Below, piece by piece: positions 24,966-34,677 of a stretch of 64,000 nt of DNA. Position 1 is the first letter of the stretch. Each line of letters begins with the position of its first letter. The notes below the pieces were generated by a model that was not told the DNA's origin, did no database searches, and saw only the letters and a program-made list of their open reading frames with translations. The translations under genes and the position numbers were made by a program. Source of the stretch: JACCYQ01 sp036675565 (GTDB lineage Bacteria; Bacteroidota; Bacteroidia; Chitinophagales; Chitinophagaceae); assembly GCA_036675565.1 (NCBI GenBank), contig JAKFER010000138.1, positions 1-64,000 of the forward strand. The letters run 5' to 3'.

Positions 24966-26486
24966 TCAGAATGCTTTTGGAAGTGGAATGTCTCTTTTCA
25001 ACATATCATTGCGATTAGCCATTTCCCAGGCTGTATGAAAAATAAAGCGGGCTCTTTTTTCCATCAGGTCATAATTTATTTTATCCGGTGTATCAGTTGG
25101 GCGGTGGTAATCTGCATGCGTTCCATTAAAATAAAAAATGATAGGCACCCCACGACGGGCAAAATTATAATGATCGCTGCGATAGTAAATACGTTCCGTA
25201 TCGTTGGGGTCATTGAATTTATAATCCAGCTCCAACTTCGTATGTTTTTTATTCATGGCCTCACTGATGGTACGCAGATCAGAACTTAATTTATCATCAC
25301 CCACTACATAAACATAATTGGTAGAATCACCAACTTTGCGTTTTGGATCTATACGACCGATCATATCCGTATTCAGGTTGACTGATGTTTTTTCCAGCGG
25401 AAATAAAGGGTTGTCGCCATAATAACCTGAACCCCATAAACCTTTTTCTTCACCAGAAACTGCCATTATAACAATGGAACGGCGCGGGCCTTTTCCATCT
25501 TTCTTTGCTTTTTGAAATGCTTCTGCAAATTCAATCAGGCTCACAGTTCCTGAACCATCATCATCCGCACCATAATAAATTACAGAATCACCTCTTTTAC
25601 CAACGTGATCATAATGCGCAGTTAGCACAACATATTCATCTTTCAGGTCTGTTCCCTCAATTAATCCTACAATATTGCTGCTTTGTAAAACATTGGTTTG
25701 TTTTTCAAATTGCATTTTTACATTAGCTTTATAAACAGCATCCTTAGCCGAAGTATTTATAAGTCCCTCTTTAGCAGATTTGAAATCTTCCCCCATAATA
25801 GCCTGTGCCACTTCTTCAGAAATCACAAATGAATTGGGATAAATCGTGTTCTTATAACCGTTCATGGTCATACTTCCAAGGTTGTTATTTGTTTGTCTTG
25901 GAAAATTTCCCTGCACCACTAAAACAGCAGCGGCGCCATTTTTCATTGCCGCTTCCTGCAATGCGTATGGACTTGTTCTTCTTTGGCGGGGTGCTCCGCT
26001 AGCTGGTGCGGCTTGTGGAATAATTAAAACGATCTTTCCATTGGCATTTATATCCTTATAATCATTCCGGGTTGAATCAACGATGCCATTACCTGCAAAA
26101 ACCACTTCAGATCCCATTAATGTGGCAGTATAATTTGCCTGCGGACTGGCAATAAAATCTTTTCCGGGTGTAAACTCTTTACCATTTACAACCAGGGAGC
26201 TTGAAATAAGCGAATCCTGGTAAACAGGAAAAAATTGTTGGTAACTTCCATTATTACCGGGCACCAGGCCTATCCTGCTAAATTCATTAATAATATAGGC
26301 TGCAGCTTTACGCTCACCTTCTGTAGTGGCTTCACGACCACCCATTTCTTCGCCAGCCACGATATATAAATGTTTTTTAAGATCGTCCGCCTTTATTGTT
26401 TTTGCATAGGGAGCGGGATTATGTTTTTTTTGTGCCTGCCCAAATAATGCCGGCAACATTAATAACAGGAATGCTAATTTTTTCAT
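24966..26486 (-). CDS. M28 family zinc peptidase with PA domain, exported
   Basis: 506 aa from the ATG at 26486 (MKKLAFLLLMLPALFGQAQ, a signal peptide). The 32 in-frame codons upstream are rejected. All M28 metal ligands are visible: LTAHYDHVG (His), YGADDDGSG (bridging Asp), SGEEKGLWGS (catalytic Glu plus ligand Glu), NLNTDMIGRI (Asp) and THADYHRPTDT (His). A protease-associated insert lies between about 110 and 280 (GKIVLIIPQ..GAAAVLVVQ). It is likely a periplasmic or secreted aminopeptidase, fitting the peptide-scavenging theme together with the M1 and S10 enzymes in this window. Confidence 0.93.
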   Translation of the reverse strand: MKKLAFLLLMLPALFGQAQKKHNPAPYAKTIKADDLKKHLYIVAGEEMGGREATTEGERKAAAYIINEFSRIGLVPGNNGSYQQFFPVYQDSLISSSLVVNGKEFTPGKDFIASPQANYTATLMGSEVVFAGNGIVDSTRNDYKDINANGKIVLIIPQAAPASGAPRQRRTSPYALQEAAMKNGAAAVLVVQGNFPRQTNNNLGSMTMNGYKNTIYPNSFVISEEVAQAIMGEDFKSAKEGLINTSAKDAVYKANVKMQFEKQTNVLQSSNIVGLIEGTDLKDEYVVLTAHYDHVGKRGDSVIYYGADDDGSGTVSLIEFAEAFQKAKKDGKGPRRSIVIMAVSGEEKGLWGSGYYGDNPLFPLEKTSVNLNTDMIGRIDPKRKVGDSTNYVYVVGDDKLSSDLRTISEAMNKKHTKLELDYKFNDPNDTERIYYRSDHYNFARRGVPIIFYFNGTHADYHRPTDTPDKINYDLMEKRARFIFHTAWEMANRNDMLKRDIPLPKAF

Positions 26487-26705
26487 GTGTTTTTTATAAT
26501 TTTTGGCTGGTGATATTACGACCAATTGATGATAATAATATGTTATGATGTTCAAACATAAATATTTTATTGATTTAAGCAAGGATGATATGATAAACGG
26601 GAGTAAGGATGCACAGTTGAATCATAAAATTTAAAAATATTCCCGATCCGGCATGCAATTAAACCATATTCACCAATAATTTCGCAGCCAACTCAACCAA
26701 CTTCC

Positions 26706-28652
26706 ATGCAAAAACGGAAAATAATCCTTTCAGTTATTACATTCATTACATGCTTATTTTTTAATTCCAATCTTTTTTCGCAACAGGTAATAGATTCCAC
26801 AGGCATTGAATTGGATCCTATAACCATTACCGCTTCTATGAACCCGGTTCAAGCTTCGCGTACAGGGAGAAATATCCTGGTTATTAAAGGAGAACATTTT
26901 ACTACCCTACCTGTCCGTTCTATAGATGAATTATTAAGATATGTTCCTGGTGTGGAAGTGCAGTTACGTGGGCCAATGGGTGCTCAAAGCGATATCGTAA
27001 TGAGAGGTGGAACCTTTCAACAGGTGTTGGTTATTTTGGATGGTATGCGTTTGAATGATCCCAACACAGGGCATTTCAACAGTTATATTCCTATTGCACC
27101 GGCAGAGATTGATAGAATTGAAATATTAAAAGGTGCATCTTCGGCTATTTATGGAAGTGAGGCCGTTGGTGGCGTGATCCATATCATTACCCGATCTTTT
27201 GCTTCAAAAAAAGGAGCCACAAAAAAAGAATTGTCGCTGCAAGGAACTATGGGAGAATACAATTTATTTTCCGCCAATGCAGGTGGATATTACCAGTCTG
27301 GCAATACTGCCATCAGTGGTGGAATTTTAACCAATAACACGCAAGGACAACCGCAAAGGGGTACCAACGGATATCTAAACAATCATACAGCATCGATATC
27401 CATCAGCCATTTCCTGGATGAGCGTTGGAAAATAAGCCTGCGTTCGGCTTATGATAAACGTGATTTTGCAGCACAGAACTTCTATACCAGTTTTGCATCA
27501 GACACGGCAAATGAAGAGGTGAGTTCTTTCTGGAATCAATTACAATTTCATTATAAAGGAGTAAATGATCTTTGGACCATTGATCTAGGTTATAAAAATG
27601 TAAATGATCATTACCGTTATAATCCTGGCTCTATTGCCAATGAAAATAAAAGCCAGTTATGGCAATCCCTTGTAAAAAATGAAAGAAAGATTGATGATAA
27701 AACAGTATTAACGCTGGGCATGCAATTCATCAACAAAAAAATCACCTCCAATGACAGGGGTGATCATTCCCTGAACCAGGGAGCTGGTTTCATTGTTTTG
27801 AACCGCGGGATAGGTGAAAATTTTAACCTGGCACCTGCAATCAGGCTCGATTGGAATGAACGATCCGGTTGGGAGTTTGTTCCGCAGGTTAATGCGTCAT
27901 ACCATATTAATAAGTTGCAATTGCGTGGAAGCATTGGAAAAACCATACGCGATGCGGATTTCACGGAAAGATTTAATAATTACAACAAGACCCTTGTTAC
28001 AAGCGGCAGAGTAGGTAACCCGTTTTTAGAAGCAGAAAGATCCATCAGTTATGAAGTTGGTGCAGATTTTATGCTGAGTCACTATTTCAGAATTTCGGCA
28101 ACTGCCTTTGCACGGGATCATTCAAAATTGATTGACTGGGATCCCACAGCTTATGTGGATATGCCACGTAAAGAAAACCTTTCCCCCACAGGATCGTATG
28201 CATTGGCAAAAAATATTGCAACAGTAAATACAACAGGTGCTGAAATCGACTTTCAATTTTTAAAGCATATAAATGAGCATAACAGGCTTTGGGTTTTGCT
28301 GGGGATGACCTGGTTAAAAAGTAAGAGTAGTAACAGTACACCTTCGTTCTATATTTCATCTCATGCCCGCCTTATGTCAAATTTTACCTTGCAGTACACG
28401 ATGAAACGGTTAGGAATAACCGCAAATGGAATTTATAAAAAAAGAGATCCTCAATCAGCGCCAGCCATTCATGCAGAAATTAAAGAAGATTATTTTATGA
28501 TGAATGTAAAAACAGAATACTTTCTGCCGGCAATCCGTTCAGGAATTTTTGTACAGGTTGATAATATATTTGATCACCAGGCCCAGGATCTGCTGGGATC
28601 CGTTTTACCCGGACGTTGGCTATCCGGTGGATTCAGGGTCCACTTCAAATAA
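26706..28652 (+). CDS. TonB-dependent outer-membrane receptor (BtuB/siderophore-type)
   Basis: 648 aa: signal peptide ending near LFSQQ, a TonB-box-like IELDPITITAS, a plug domain (about 50-165: TTLPVRSIDELLRYVPGVEVQLRGP.. IVMRGGTFQQVLVILDGMRLNDPNTGHFN, IDRIEILKGASSAIYGSEAVGGVIHIITR), and a beta-barrel to the C-terminal residue (GGFRVHFK, aromatic/basic end as needed for outer-membrane assembly). It has no CarboxypepD_reg domain, so it is a classic small-ligand receptor rather than SusC-type. Ligand (cobalamin, haem or siderophore) is not readable. No partner gene is adjacent. Confidence 0.92.
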   Translation: MQKRKIILSVITFITCLFFNSNLFSQQVIDSTGIELDPITITASMNPVQASRTGRNILVIKGEHFTTLPVRSIDELLRYVPGVEVQLRGPMGAQSDIVMRGGTFQQVLVILDGMRLNDPNTGHFNSYIPIAPAEIDRIEILKGASSAIYGSEAVGGVIHIITRSFASKKGATKKELSLQGTMGEYNLFSANAGGYYQSGNTAISGGILTNNTQGQPQRGTNGYLNNHTASISISHFLDERWKISLRSAYDKRDFAAQNFYTSFASDTANEEVSSFWNQLQFHYKGVNDLWTIDLGYKNVNDHYRYNPGSIANENKSQLWQSLVKNERKIDDKTVLTLGMQFINKKITSNDRGDHSLNQGAGFIVLNRGIGENFNLAPAIRLDWNERSGWEFVPQVNASYHINKLQLRGSIGKTIRDADFTERFNNYNKTLVTSGRVGNPFLEAERSISYEVGADFMLSHYFRISATAFARDHSKLIDWDPTAYVDMPRKENLSPTGSYALAKNIATVNTTGAEIDFQFLKHINEHNRLWVLLGMTWLKSKSSNSTPSFYISSHARLMSNFTLQYTMKRLGITANGIYKKRDPQSAPAIHAEIKEDYFMMNVKTEYFLPAIRSGIFVQVDNIFDHQAQDLLGSVLPGRWLSGGFRVHFK

Positions 28653-28667
28653 TTTTTCCGGTTTTTA

Positions 28668-29120
28668 TCAGCAACTAATCTTGTTCACCCTGTTTTCATG
28701 GCGACCGCCTTCGAAAGGTGTATTGATAAAAATATCAAGCATCTTTTCAGCATCACCTTCCCGAACAAACCGGGCAGGTATGCAAAGCACATTGGCATTA
28801 TTATGCTCACGAGCTAGTTGTGCCAGTTCTTCACCCCAGCTTATTGCCGCTCTTACTCCCTGGTGTTTATTTGCAGTGATTGCAACACCATTCGCACTTC
28901 CGCAGATAAGGATACCGAAAGCCGCTTCTCCATCTTCAACAGCCTTTGCTACAGGATGTGCAAAATCAGGATAGTCAACGGAATCTTTGGAATGTGTTCC
29001 AAAATCTTTAAAAGGCAAACCTTTGCCTTCCAAAAAAGAGATCAGGTCTTCTTTATAATCATACCCTGCATGATCACTTCCGATCGCAATAGGTTTACTT
29101 GTATCAAATATTGGTTCCAT
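28668..29120 (-). CDS. rpiB: Ribose-5-phosphate isomerase B
   Basis: 150 aa. Interconverts ribose-5-phosphate and ribulose-5-phosphate in the pentose phosphate pathway. IAIGSDHAGYDYKEDL (Asp16-His17) and the active-site GILICGSANGVAITANK (Cys73) are clear RpiB/LacAB motifs. NNANVLCIPARF is the C-terminal part of the site. It is the last gene of a minus-strand row (lysS, gmk, HlyC-like, tatC, rpiB) but has its own -7 box upstream, so it may be transcribed on its own. Confidence 0.95.
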   Translation of the reverse strand: MEPIFDTSKPIAIGSDHAGYDYKEDLISFLEGKGLPFKDFGTHSKDSVDYPDFAHPVAKAVEDGEAAFGILICGSANGVAITANKHQGVRAAISWGEELAQLAREHNNANVLCIPARFVREGDAEKMLDIFINTPFEGGRHENRVNKISC

Positions 29121-29144
29121 AATGTTGGTTTAATTTTCTTCCTG

Positions 29145-29152
29145 CAAAATTA
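29145..29152 (-). promoter_or_regulatory. -7 box (TAATTTTG) of rpiB
   Basis: Read on the minus strand, TAATTTTG ends 24 bases before the rpiB ATG, in the 54-bp gap after tatC. Confidence 0.45.
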
Positions 29153-29174
29153 ATAAACTCAAAGGTGATGAGCG

Positions 29175-30029
29175 TTAACTCCATTCTTCCAATTCTTCTT
29201 TTGCTTTTTCAACTTCCACTCTTTTTGTTAATACGATACTTACTTCATATAGAAGTAATAAAGGTAACGCAACACTGATCTGGCTGATCAGGTCCGGACC
29301 CGGAGTTATAATTCCTGCCAGTACAAAGATCAGCACAATGGCATATTTGCGACTTTGTTTTAAAAATGTGGCGCTTACAATGCCAACTTTAGCCAGGAAC
29401 AACATAGCCAAAGGAAGCTGAAAAGCCAGGCCGGTACCCATGATTAAAGGTGTCATGGTATGAATATAACTGGTGATGGTCCAGCGGTTCTCAATATTCT
29501 CATCTAACTGAAAGTTTGAAAAGAAATTGATGGTATATGGTGCCACTACAAAATAACCAAAAAGAACTCCTGAAAAAAACAACAATGAAACCCAGAAGAT
29601 AACACCACGGGTTTTTGATAATTCCTTTTTGGTAAGGGCAGGTTTTATAAATTTCCAGAATTCATAAAATACATAAGGAAAAGCGATAATAAACCCACCG
29701 ATCAGGATCACGCTAAAAAACATAGAGAACTGACCGGCTACCGTGGTGCTTTGCATTTTTACGCCAATCTCCCCCATACAGAGGGTTGGTATATTGACTT
29801 TTTCTGCTAACCGGCACATCAGCTGGTAAGTTGGAAAATCAGAATGGGTTGGACCCATAATAATCTTTTGGATAAAAAATTTATTAAACACCGCAATCAA
29901 AATTGCTCCTGTTACCACTGCGATAATTGCCCTGAACAAATGACCCCTTAAGGCTTCCAGGTGATCAATGAAAGACATTTCCGCAGTGTTCTGACTATTC
30001 TTTCGCTTTAAAAAATTCAGTAATGCCAT
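29175..30029 (-). CDS. tatC: Sec-independent (Tat) protein translocase subunit TatC
   Basis: 284 aa integral membrane protein that recognises twin-arginine signal peptides and moves folded proteins across the inner membrane. The N-terminal SFIDHLEALRGHLFRA motif and AFPYVFYEFWKFIKPALTKKE in the first periplasmic/cytoplasmic region are diagnostic, and six hydrophobic segments can be counted. The loop between the first two membrane segments (about 60-105) is longer than in E. coli, as usual in Bacteroidota. tatA is not in the window. Confidence 0.95.
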   Translation of the reverse strand: MALLNFLKRKNSQNTAEMSFIDHLEALRGHLFRAIIAVVTGAILIAVFNKFFIQKIIMGPTHSDFPTYQLMCRLAEKVNIPTLCMGEIGVKMQSTTVAGQFSMFFSVILIGGFIIAFPYVFYEFWKFIKPALTKKELSKTRGVIFWVSLLFFSGVLFGYFVVAPYTINFFSNFQLDENIENRWTITSYIHTMTPLIMGTGLAFQLPLAMLFLAKVGIVSATFLKQSRKYAIVLIFVLAGIITPGPDLISQISVALPLLLLYEVSIVLTKRVEVEKAKEELEEWS

Positions 30030-30179
30030 TGAGTAGGTTGTAAAAAAGTGCGTAAAGATAAGAAGTCCGGTCCCATCAAATGAATTACTGATGATTTTAC
30101 CATTTTAAATATGGCAATTGCTGGAGATGAATGCTGAATTGAAATCCATTTTTAACAGTAACATTAGAACCGGCAACAG

Positions 30180-31436
30180 TTATTTTAGTTTGCGCATCTT
30201 AACTGTTTCTATCCGGGTATCACTGACGTTTAATACATCAAACTCATAATCATCAATGATTATTCTTTCTTTTTGTTGAGGGATGGTTTCATGGTAATTG
30301 ATAATATACCCCGAAAGTGTTTCAGATTCTTCGGTTTCAAATTCCAGGCCGTACTTATTTACAAGATAATCCAACTCTAACCGGCCTGAAAAAATGTATT
30401 CGTTTTCTGCAATTTGCTTTTCAACAAATTCTTCGGTATCATATTCATCTTTAATGTCACCAAAAATTTCTTCCAGTACATCTTCCATGGTTATGATACC
30501 GGCAGTTCCGCCAAATTCATCAACCACCCAGGCCATACTTTTTCTTTCCGTGCTGAACTTTTCTATTAAATCCGTTGCACTCATACTTTCGGGTACGGCT
30601 GGTATGGGTAATAAAATTTCCTGGATTGTTTTTGGTCTTTTAAATAAATCTAGCTGGTGTACATAACCGGTTATATGATCAATGTTGTTTTCGTAAATAA
30701 TGAGTTTGCTTAACTTGGTTTCAATAAATTTATTTGTCAGTTCTTCCATGGAACTGGAAGCGTCAATACCCATAATTTCTTTTCTTGGCACTAAACACTG
30801 CCTGATTTTTATTTTTGGAAGCTCCAGGGCATTTTCAAAAAGTTCAGTGCTCATTTCCTGTTTTTCATCATTCCCATTATCAAATTGCTGGAACAGTTCA
30901 TCATAATCAGTGTATTTAAAAGCTTCTTTTCTTTCGGCCATCCGAACATTGAATAAATATTTTAATAACCATTCTGACATATGAATCAATGAAGCACCAA
31001 TAGGATAAAAAACCTGGTAGAAAAAATGGATCACCCGCGAAAAGAAATACAACATGCTATTGCTTCTTGCCCTGAAAATAGCGCGGGGTATAAACTCTAC
31101 GAATATTAACAATATAAAAGTGCAGATGGCAATTTCAACGATCATTTGAACCAGTGGTGAACCCACGCCGATCATTTGCCATATGGGACGCATCACTACA
31201 GCGAACTGCAATCCAAAAAATACCAGTAATAAATTAAAACAAATAAGAGTGGTTGTTAAAAACCGGACGGGTGTTTCAAAAAATTCTGCGAGTATAATTC
31301 CGCTGGTATGTCCCTGCTTCTTTTTTAATTCGATCCCCAGCCTGTTGGCACTATAAAAGGCCATCTCCATACCAGCAAAAAAACCCATTAATAAAATGGC
31401 CATGACGAACCACAAAATATCTTTCATTTCTGCCAT
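30180..31436 (-). CDS. HlyC/CorC family membrane protein (DUF21 + CBS pair + CorC_HlyC)
   Basis: 418 aa. The N-terminal DUF21 domain has four hydrophobic segments (GMEMAFYSANRLGIELKK, FLTTTLICFNLLLVFFG...), then two CBS motifs (CLVPRKEIMGID.. and ESMSATDLIEKFSTERKSMAWVVDEFGGTAGIITMEDVLEEIFGDI) and a C-terminal CorC_HlyC domain (YIFSGRLELDYLVNKYG.. LSGYIINYHETIPQQKERI). Family members are linked to magnesium or cobalt export, and in gliding Bacteroidota a close relative is GldE. Neither role can be fixed here. It lies in the minus-strand row after gmk, 69 bp downstream of it. Confidence 0.9.
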   Translation of the reverse strand: MAEMKDILWFVMAILLMGFFAGMEMAFYSANRLGIELKKKQGHTSGIILAEFFETPVRFLTTTLICFNLLLVFFGLQFAVVMRPIWQMIGVGSPLVQMIVEIAICTFILLIFVEFIPRAIFRARSNSMLYFFSRVIHFFYQVFYPIGASLIHMSEWLLKYLFNVRMAERKEAFKYTDYDELFQQFDNGNDEKQEMSTELFENALELPKIKIRQCLVPRKEIMGIDASSSMEELTNKFIETKLSKLIIYENNIDHITGYVHQLDLFKRPKTIQEILLPIPAVPESMSATDLIEKFSTERKSMAWVVDEFGGTAGIITMEDVLEEIFGDIKDEYDTEEFVEKQIAENEYIFSGRLELDYLVNKYGLEFETEESETLSGYIINYHETIPQQKERIIIDDYEFDVLNVSDTRIETVKMRKLK

Positions 31437-31505
31437 AACGTAAAGATAAAGCTTGCCGGGTCAACTGCCCGGTATTTGAACCACCGAAAAATACAATATT
31501 TAAAT

Positions 31506-32078
31506 TTATATACCAATGAAGGATTCTACCAGCGCTTTGGCTTCTTTACAAGCTTTATCTAAATCATCGTTCAATATCTGGTAATCAAAATGATCTTTGA
31601 AAGTTAGTTCGTATTTGGCTTTATTAACCCTGGCCCTGATTGATTCTTCGGAATCTGTACCTCTTGAATTTAATCTTCGTTTCAATTCATCCACCGAAGG
31701 TGGCATAATAAATAATCCAAGGGATTGTGGAAATTGTTTTTTTACATGAATGGCGCCTTTTACATCAATATCGAGTAAGGGTACCTGTTGTTTATTCCAA
31801 ATGCGTTGCAATTCAGATTTCAACGTACCATAATACTTGCCTTCATAAACCATTTCCCACTCAACAAATTCATCTTCCTGGATTTTTATATTAAAATCTT
31901 CCTGGCTTAAAAAATAATAATCAATTCCATTTTTTTCATTATCCCTTGGTTTGCGGGTAGCCGCCGATATGGAAAACGCCAGTTTATCAGGGAAACTATT
32001 AAGTAAATAGCGTGTGATAGACGTTTTGCCTGCACCCGATGGAGCCGTTAAAATGATGATTTTATCCTGGTAAATCAT
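31506..32078 (-). CDS. gmk: Guanylate kinase
   Basis: 190 aa from the ATG at 32078 (MIYQDKIIILTAPSGAGKTS). The 22 codons upstream in frame overlap the lysS stop region and are not conserved-looking. Walker A is GAGK at 15-18. GMP-binding residues lie in SISAATRKPRDNEKNGIDYYFL and FVEWEMVYEGKYYGTLKS. Phosphorylates GMP to GDP in the cytoplasm. It starts 34 bp after lysS and may be co-transcribed with it. Sequence upstream of the ATG also carries TATCTTTC/TTCTTTG, a near -7 box. Confidence 0.96.
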   Translation of the reverse strand: MIYQDKIIILTAPSGAGKTSITRYLLNSFPDKLAFSISAATRKPRDNEKNGIDYYFLSQEDFNIKIQEDEFVEWEMVYEGKYYGTLKSELQRIWNKQQVPLLDIDVKGAIHVKKQFPQSLGLFIMPPSVDELKRRLNSRGTDSEESIRARVNKAKYELTFKDHFDYQILNDDLDKACKEAKALVESFIGI

Positions 32079-32112
32079 GTTTGCAAAGAAAGATAAGAAA
32101 TATGATAAAGCA

Positions 32113-33666
32113 TTATGATCCCGTTGTAGCCTCTTCTTCCTCATTATCGAACCCTTTTTCCGGTCTCATTTGCGGGAAAAAGAGAACATCCTGTATGCTG
32201 GGCTGGTTGGTCATCAGCATGCATAAGCGATCAATACCAAAACCGATGCCTGATGTAGGTGGCATACCGTATTCCAGTGCCCTTAAAAAATCATTGTCAA
32301 TGAACATCGCTTCATCATCACCTCTTTCCATCAACCTGGCTTGTTCTTCAAACCGGTCACGTTGTTCTAAAGGATCATTCAATTCGGAATATGCATTGGC
32401 TATTTCTTTGCCATTAACTATTAATTCAAATCGTTCCACCAATCCTGGCTTAGAACGATGGCGCTTGGTGAGCGGACTCATTTCAACCGGGTAATCAATA
32501 ATAAATGTGGGTTGAATAAAATGGTCTTCGCATTTTTCACTAAAGATCTCATCAACCAGTTTGCCCTTACCCATCGTATTATCTACATGAATATTTAGTT
32601 TTTGGCATACTTCCCGCAATTGATTTTCATCCATGGCACTGATGTCAAAACCTGTATGTTCAAGAATGGCATCGTACATGGTTATGCGCTTATAAGGCGC
32701 TTTAAAATCAATTTCATTTTTTTCTACCATTGCTTTTGTTGTGCCATTTACAGCAATGGCTGTTTTCTCCAGCATTTGTTCAGTAACCTCCATCATCCAT
32801 AAATAATCTTTATATGCCACATAGAATTCGAGTACGGTAAATTCCGGGTTATGTGTTCTGTCCATTCCTTCGTTGCGGAAATTGCGACTGAATTCATAAA
32901 CCCAATCAAACCCGCCAACAATAAGCCTTTTTAAATAAAGCTCATTGGCAATACGCAGGTAAAATGGCATATCCAGGGCATTGTGATGGGTAATAAACGG
33001 CCGCGCCGCTGCCCCACCCGGAATACTTTGCAACACCGGTGTATCCACTTCCAGGGCACCTTTTTCATTCAGGAATTGCCTGATAGCGTTCACCAATTTG
33101 GTGCGCTTTTCAAAGGTTTGTTTTACTTCCGGATTGATAATCAGGTCGGCATAACGCTGCCGATACCTGAACTCGGGATCAGTAACAGCATCAAAAGTCT
33201 GTCCTTCTGCTTCCCTCACAACCGGTAGTGGTTTCAGCGATTTAGAAAGTATGGAAAGTTCCTGAACATGTATAGAAGTTTCACCGGTCTTGGTTGTAAA
33301 AACATAACCTTTAACACCAATGATATCACCCAGGTCAATGAGTTTTTTCCAAACAATATCATAAAGGGACTTATCCTCACCCGGGCAGATATCATCGCGG
33401 CGGATATACACCTGGATGCGTCCATGCGCATCCTGCAAAACGGCAAAGTTGGCCTTACCCATATCCCTAACGCTCATGATTCTGCCTGCCAGGCAAACCT
33501 GCGTAAATTCATCTTTGTTGTCCGCGTTAAATTTTTCTTTTATGTAAACTGAATTCGTATTCACCGGATAAAGCAGTGCAGGAAAAGGATCAATTCCCAT
33601 CATCTGCATTTCGGCCAGTTTTTCCCGCCTGATGATCTCTTGCTCTGATAAATGCTGTGTGCTCAT
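32113..33666 (-). CDS. lysS: Lysyl-tRNA synthetase, class II
   Basis: 517 aa. An N-terminal OB-fold anticodon-binding domain (about 60-165: VCLAGRIMSVRDMGKANFAVLQD) precedes the class II core, with FRNEGMDRTHNPEFTVLEFY (motif 2) and GIGFGIDRLCMLMTNQPSIQDVLFFPQMRPE (motif 3). The standard length is about 500 aa, and the C-terminal tail EEEEATTGS is a short acidic extension. It begins the minus-strand row with gmk and has a well-formed Bacteroidota promoter 60 bp upstream. Confidence 0.97.
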   Translation of the reverse strand: MSTQHLSEQEIIRREKLAEMQMMGIDPFPALLYPVNTNSVYIKEKFNADNKDEFTQVCLAGRIMSVRDMGKANFAVLQDAHGRIQVYIRRDDICPGEDKSLYDIVWKKLIDLGDIIGVKGYVFTTKTGETSIHVQELSILSKSLKPLPVVREAEGQTFDAVTDPEFRYRQRYADLIINPEVKQTFEKRTKLVNAIRQFLNEKGALEVDTPVLQSIPGGAAARPFITHHNALDMPFYLRIANELYLKRLIVGGFDWVYEFSRNFRNEGMDRTHNPEFTVLEFYVAYKDYLWMMEVTEQMLEKTAIAVNGTTKAMVEKNEIDFKAPYKRITMYDAILEHTGFDISAMDENQLREVCQKLNIHVDNTMGKGKLVDEIFSEKCEDHFIQPTFIIDYPVEMSPLTKRHRSKPGLVERFELIVNGKEIANAYSELNDPLEQRDRFEEQARLMERGDDEAMFIDNDFLRALEYGMPPTSGIGFGIDRLCMLMTNQPSIQDVLFFPQMRPEKGFDNEEEEATTGS

Positions 33667-33726
33667 ATAAATTAGCTTTAAAACAAAATGGTTGGTAAGG
33701 CACCAACCAGCTCTTTATTTTTTTTG

Positions 33727-33758
33727 CAAAAGTAGATGTTCAACAGCATACAACAAAA
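33727..33758 (-). promoter_or_regulatory. Promoter of lysS (TTTTG - 19 bp - TACTTTTG)
   Basis: On the minus strand TTTTG (33754-33758) and TACTTTTG (33727-33734) are separated by 19 bases, matching the primary-sigma consensus of Bacteroidota. The start codon follows 60 bp downstream. Confidence 0.7.
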
Positions 33759-33791
33759 GTGACCAGGCCAGATGAGTACACTAAATAAAAC

Positions 33792-34463
33792 TCAGGAATC
33801 ATTTAACAACGATTCATCCAGGCTGAAACGGGTGCGATGGTTTCTTTTGTCTTCTTTTCCCCCATAATAGAATGTGATAATTTTTGGGGAAATTTCAGAT
33901 CCGAAAGCAGGCGTGGTTTTATAAATCCTGTCCCACCAGGTAACAGAAACGCCAAAACAACGATCAGGTTGTTTAAGATGATGAACCATATGAAATCTTA
34001 AAAGTGCAGGAAACATTCTTTTGGCCCATGATTGATGAAGGACATAATGAACCAGGCAAAAAAAGGAAAAACCAGTCATTAAACCAGCAATGTAAAATAA
34101 GAAAGAGTGGATGTATATGCCTGCCAGAAATAAAATCAGGCAGGTAAAAAACATGAGTACGCGTTGAAAAAATTTTACACTGATTTGTGTTGGATGACTA
34201 TGGTGATGCTGGTGTCGGGTAAGTGCGTTTAGTTTTGACTTATTGCCTTTAGTGTGCGACCAAAAACGATGAATCATATATTCTGCAAATGTCCAGCAAT
34301 ACCAGCCATAGAAAAAAATGAAGAGGTTATACAGAATATACTGTGCTGGATTTAAGTAAAATAAAATGGCAATCCAGGGAATATTTAAAAGCCCAAAAAT
34401 CAATATACACCAGTTTGCTGCATTTTTATTGCTAAGCTCCTGGAATGCCGGTAAACATCTCAT
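33792..34463 (-). CDS. Fatty acid hydroxylase/sterol desaturase superfamily membrane protein (1)
   Basis: 223 aa. The eight-histidine di-iron pattern of the superfamily is present: MIHRFWSH, HQHHHSHP, HYVLHQ and HMVHHLKQPDRCFGVSVTWWDRIY. About four hydrophobic segments place it in the membrane. The C-terminal GVSVTWWDRIYKT matches the GVSTTLWDHVFGT of the second member in this window (54278-54934), so the two are paralogues. Likely hydroxylates a membrane lipid such as a fatty acyl or sphingolipid chain. Substrate not determined. It is a single gene. Confidence 0.87.
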   Translation of the reverse strand: MRCLPAFQELSNKNAANWCILIFGLLNIPWIAILFYLNPAQYILYNLFIFFYGWYCWTFAEYMIHRFWSHTKGNKSKLNALTRHQHHHSHPTQISVKFFQRVLMFFTCLILFLAGIYIHSFLFYIAGLMTGFSFFCLVHYVLHQSWAKRMFPALLRFHMVHHLKQPDRCFGVSVTWWDRIYKTTPAFGSEISPKIITFYYGGKEDKRNHRTRFSLDESLLNDS

Positions 34464-34677
34464 AATGCCTCCTCAGTTTTATTGAGTAATAATTTTACCC
34501 AATCTAAAAACAGGAACATGCTTTTGATAATTGAATTTTACCAGCTCCAAATTCCACAGGCATGTTTTTAATGAATAATTGCCAATTGCCTAAAGGAAAT
34601 ATGGTTTATTTGAATTATATTATATTCTGGAAGGTTGCTTTTGCAAATAATGCAAATAAATTTTAACCCCATAATAA

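Noticed and set aside
28549..28974. 141-aa plus-strand frame over the end of the TonB receptor and rpiB
   Set aside because: It spans the end of one real gene and the antisense of another, with the Ser/Cys-rich composition of a shadow.
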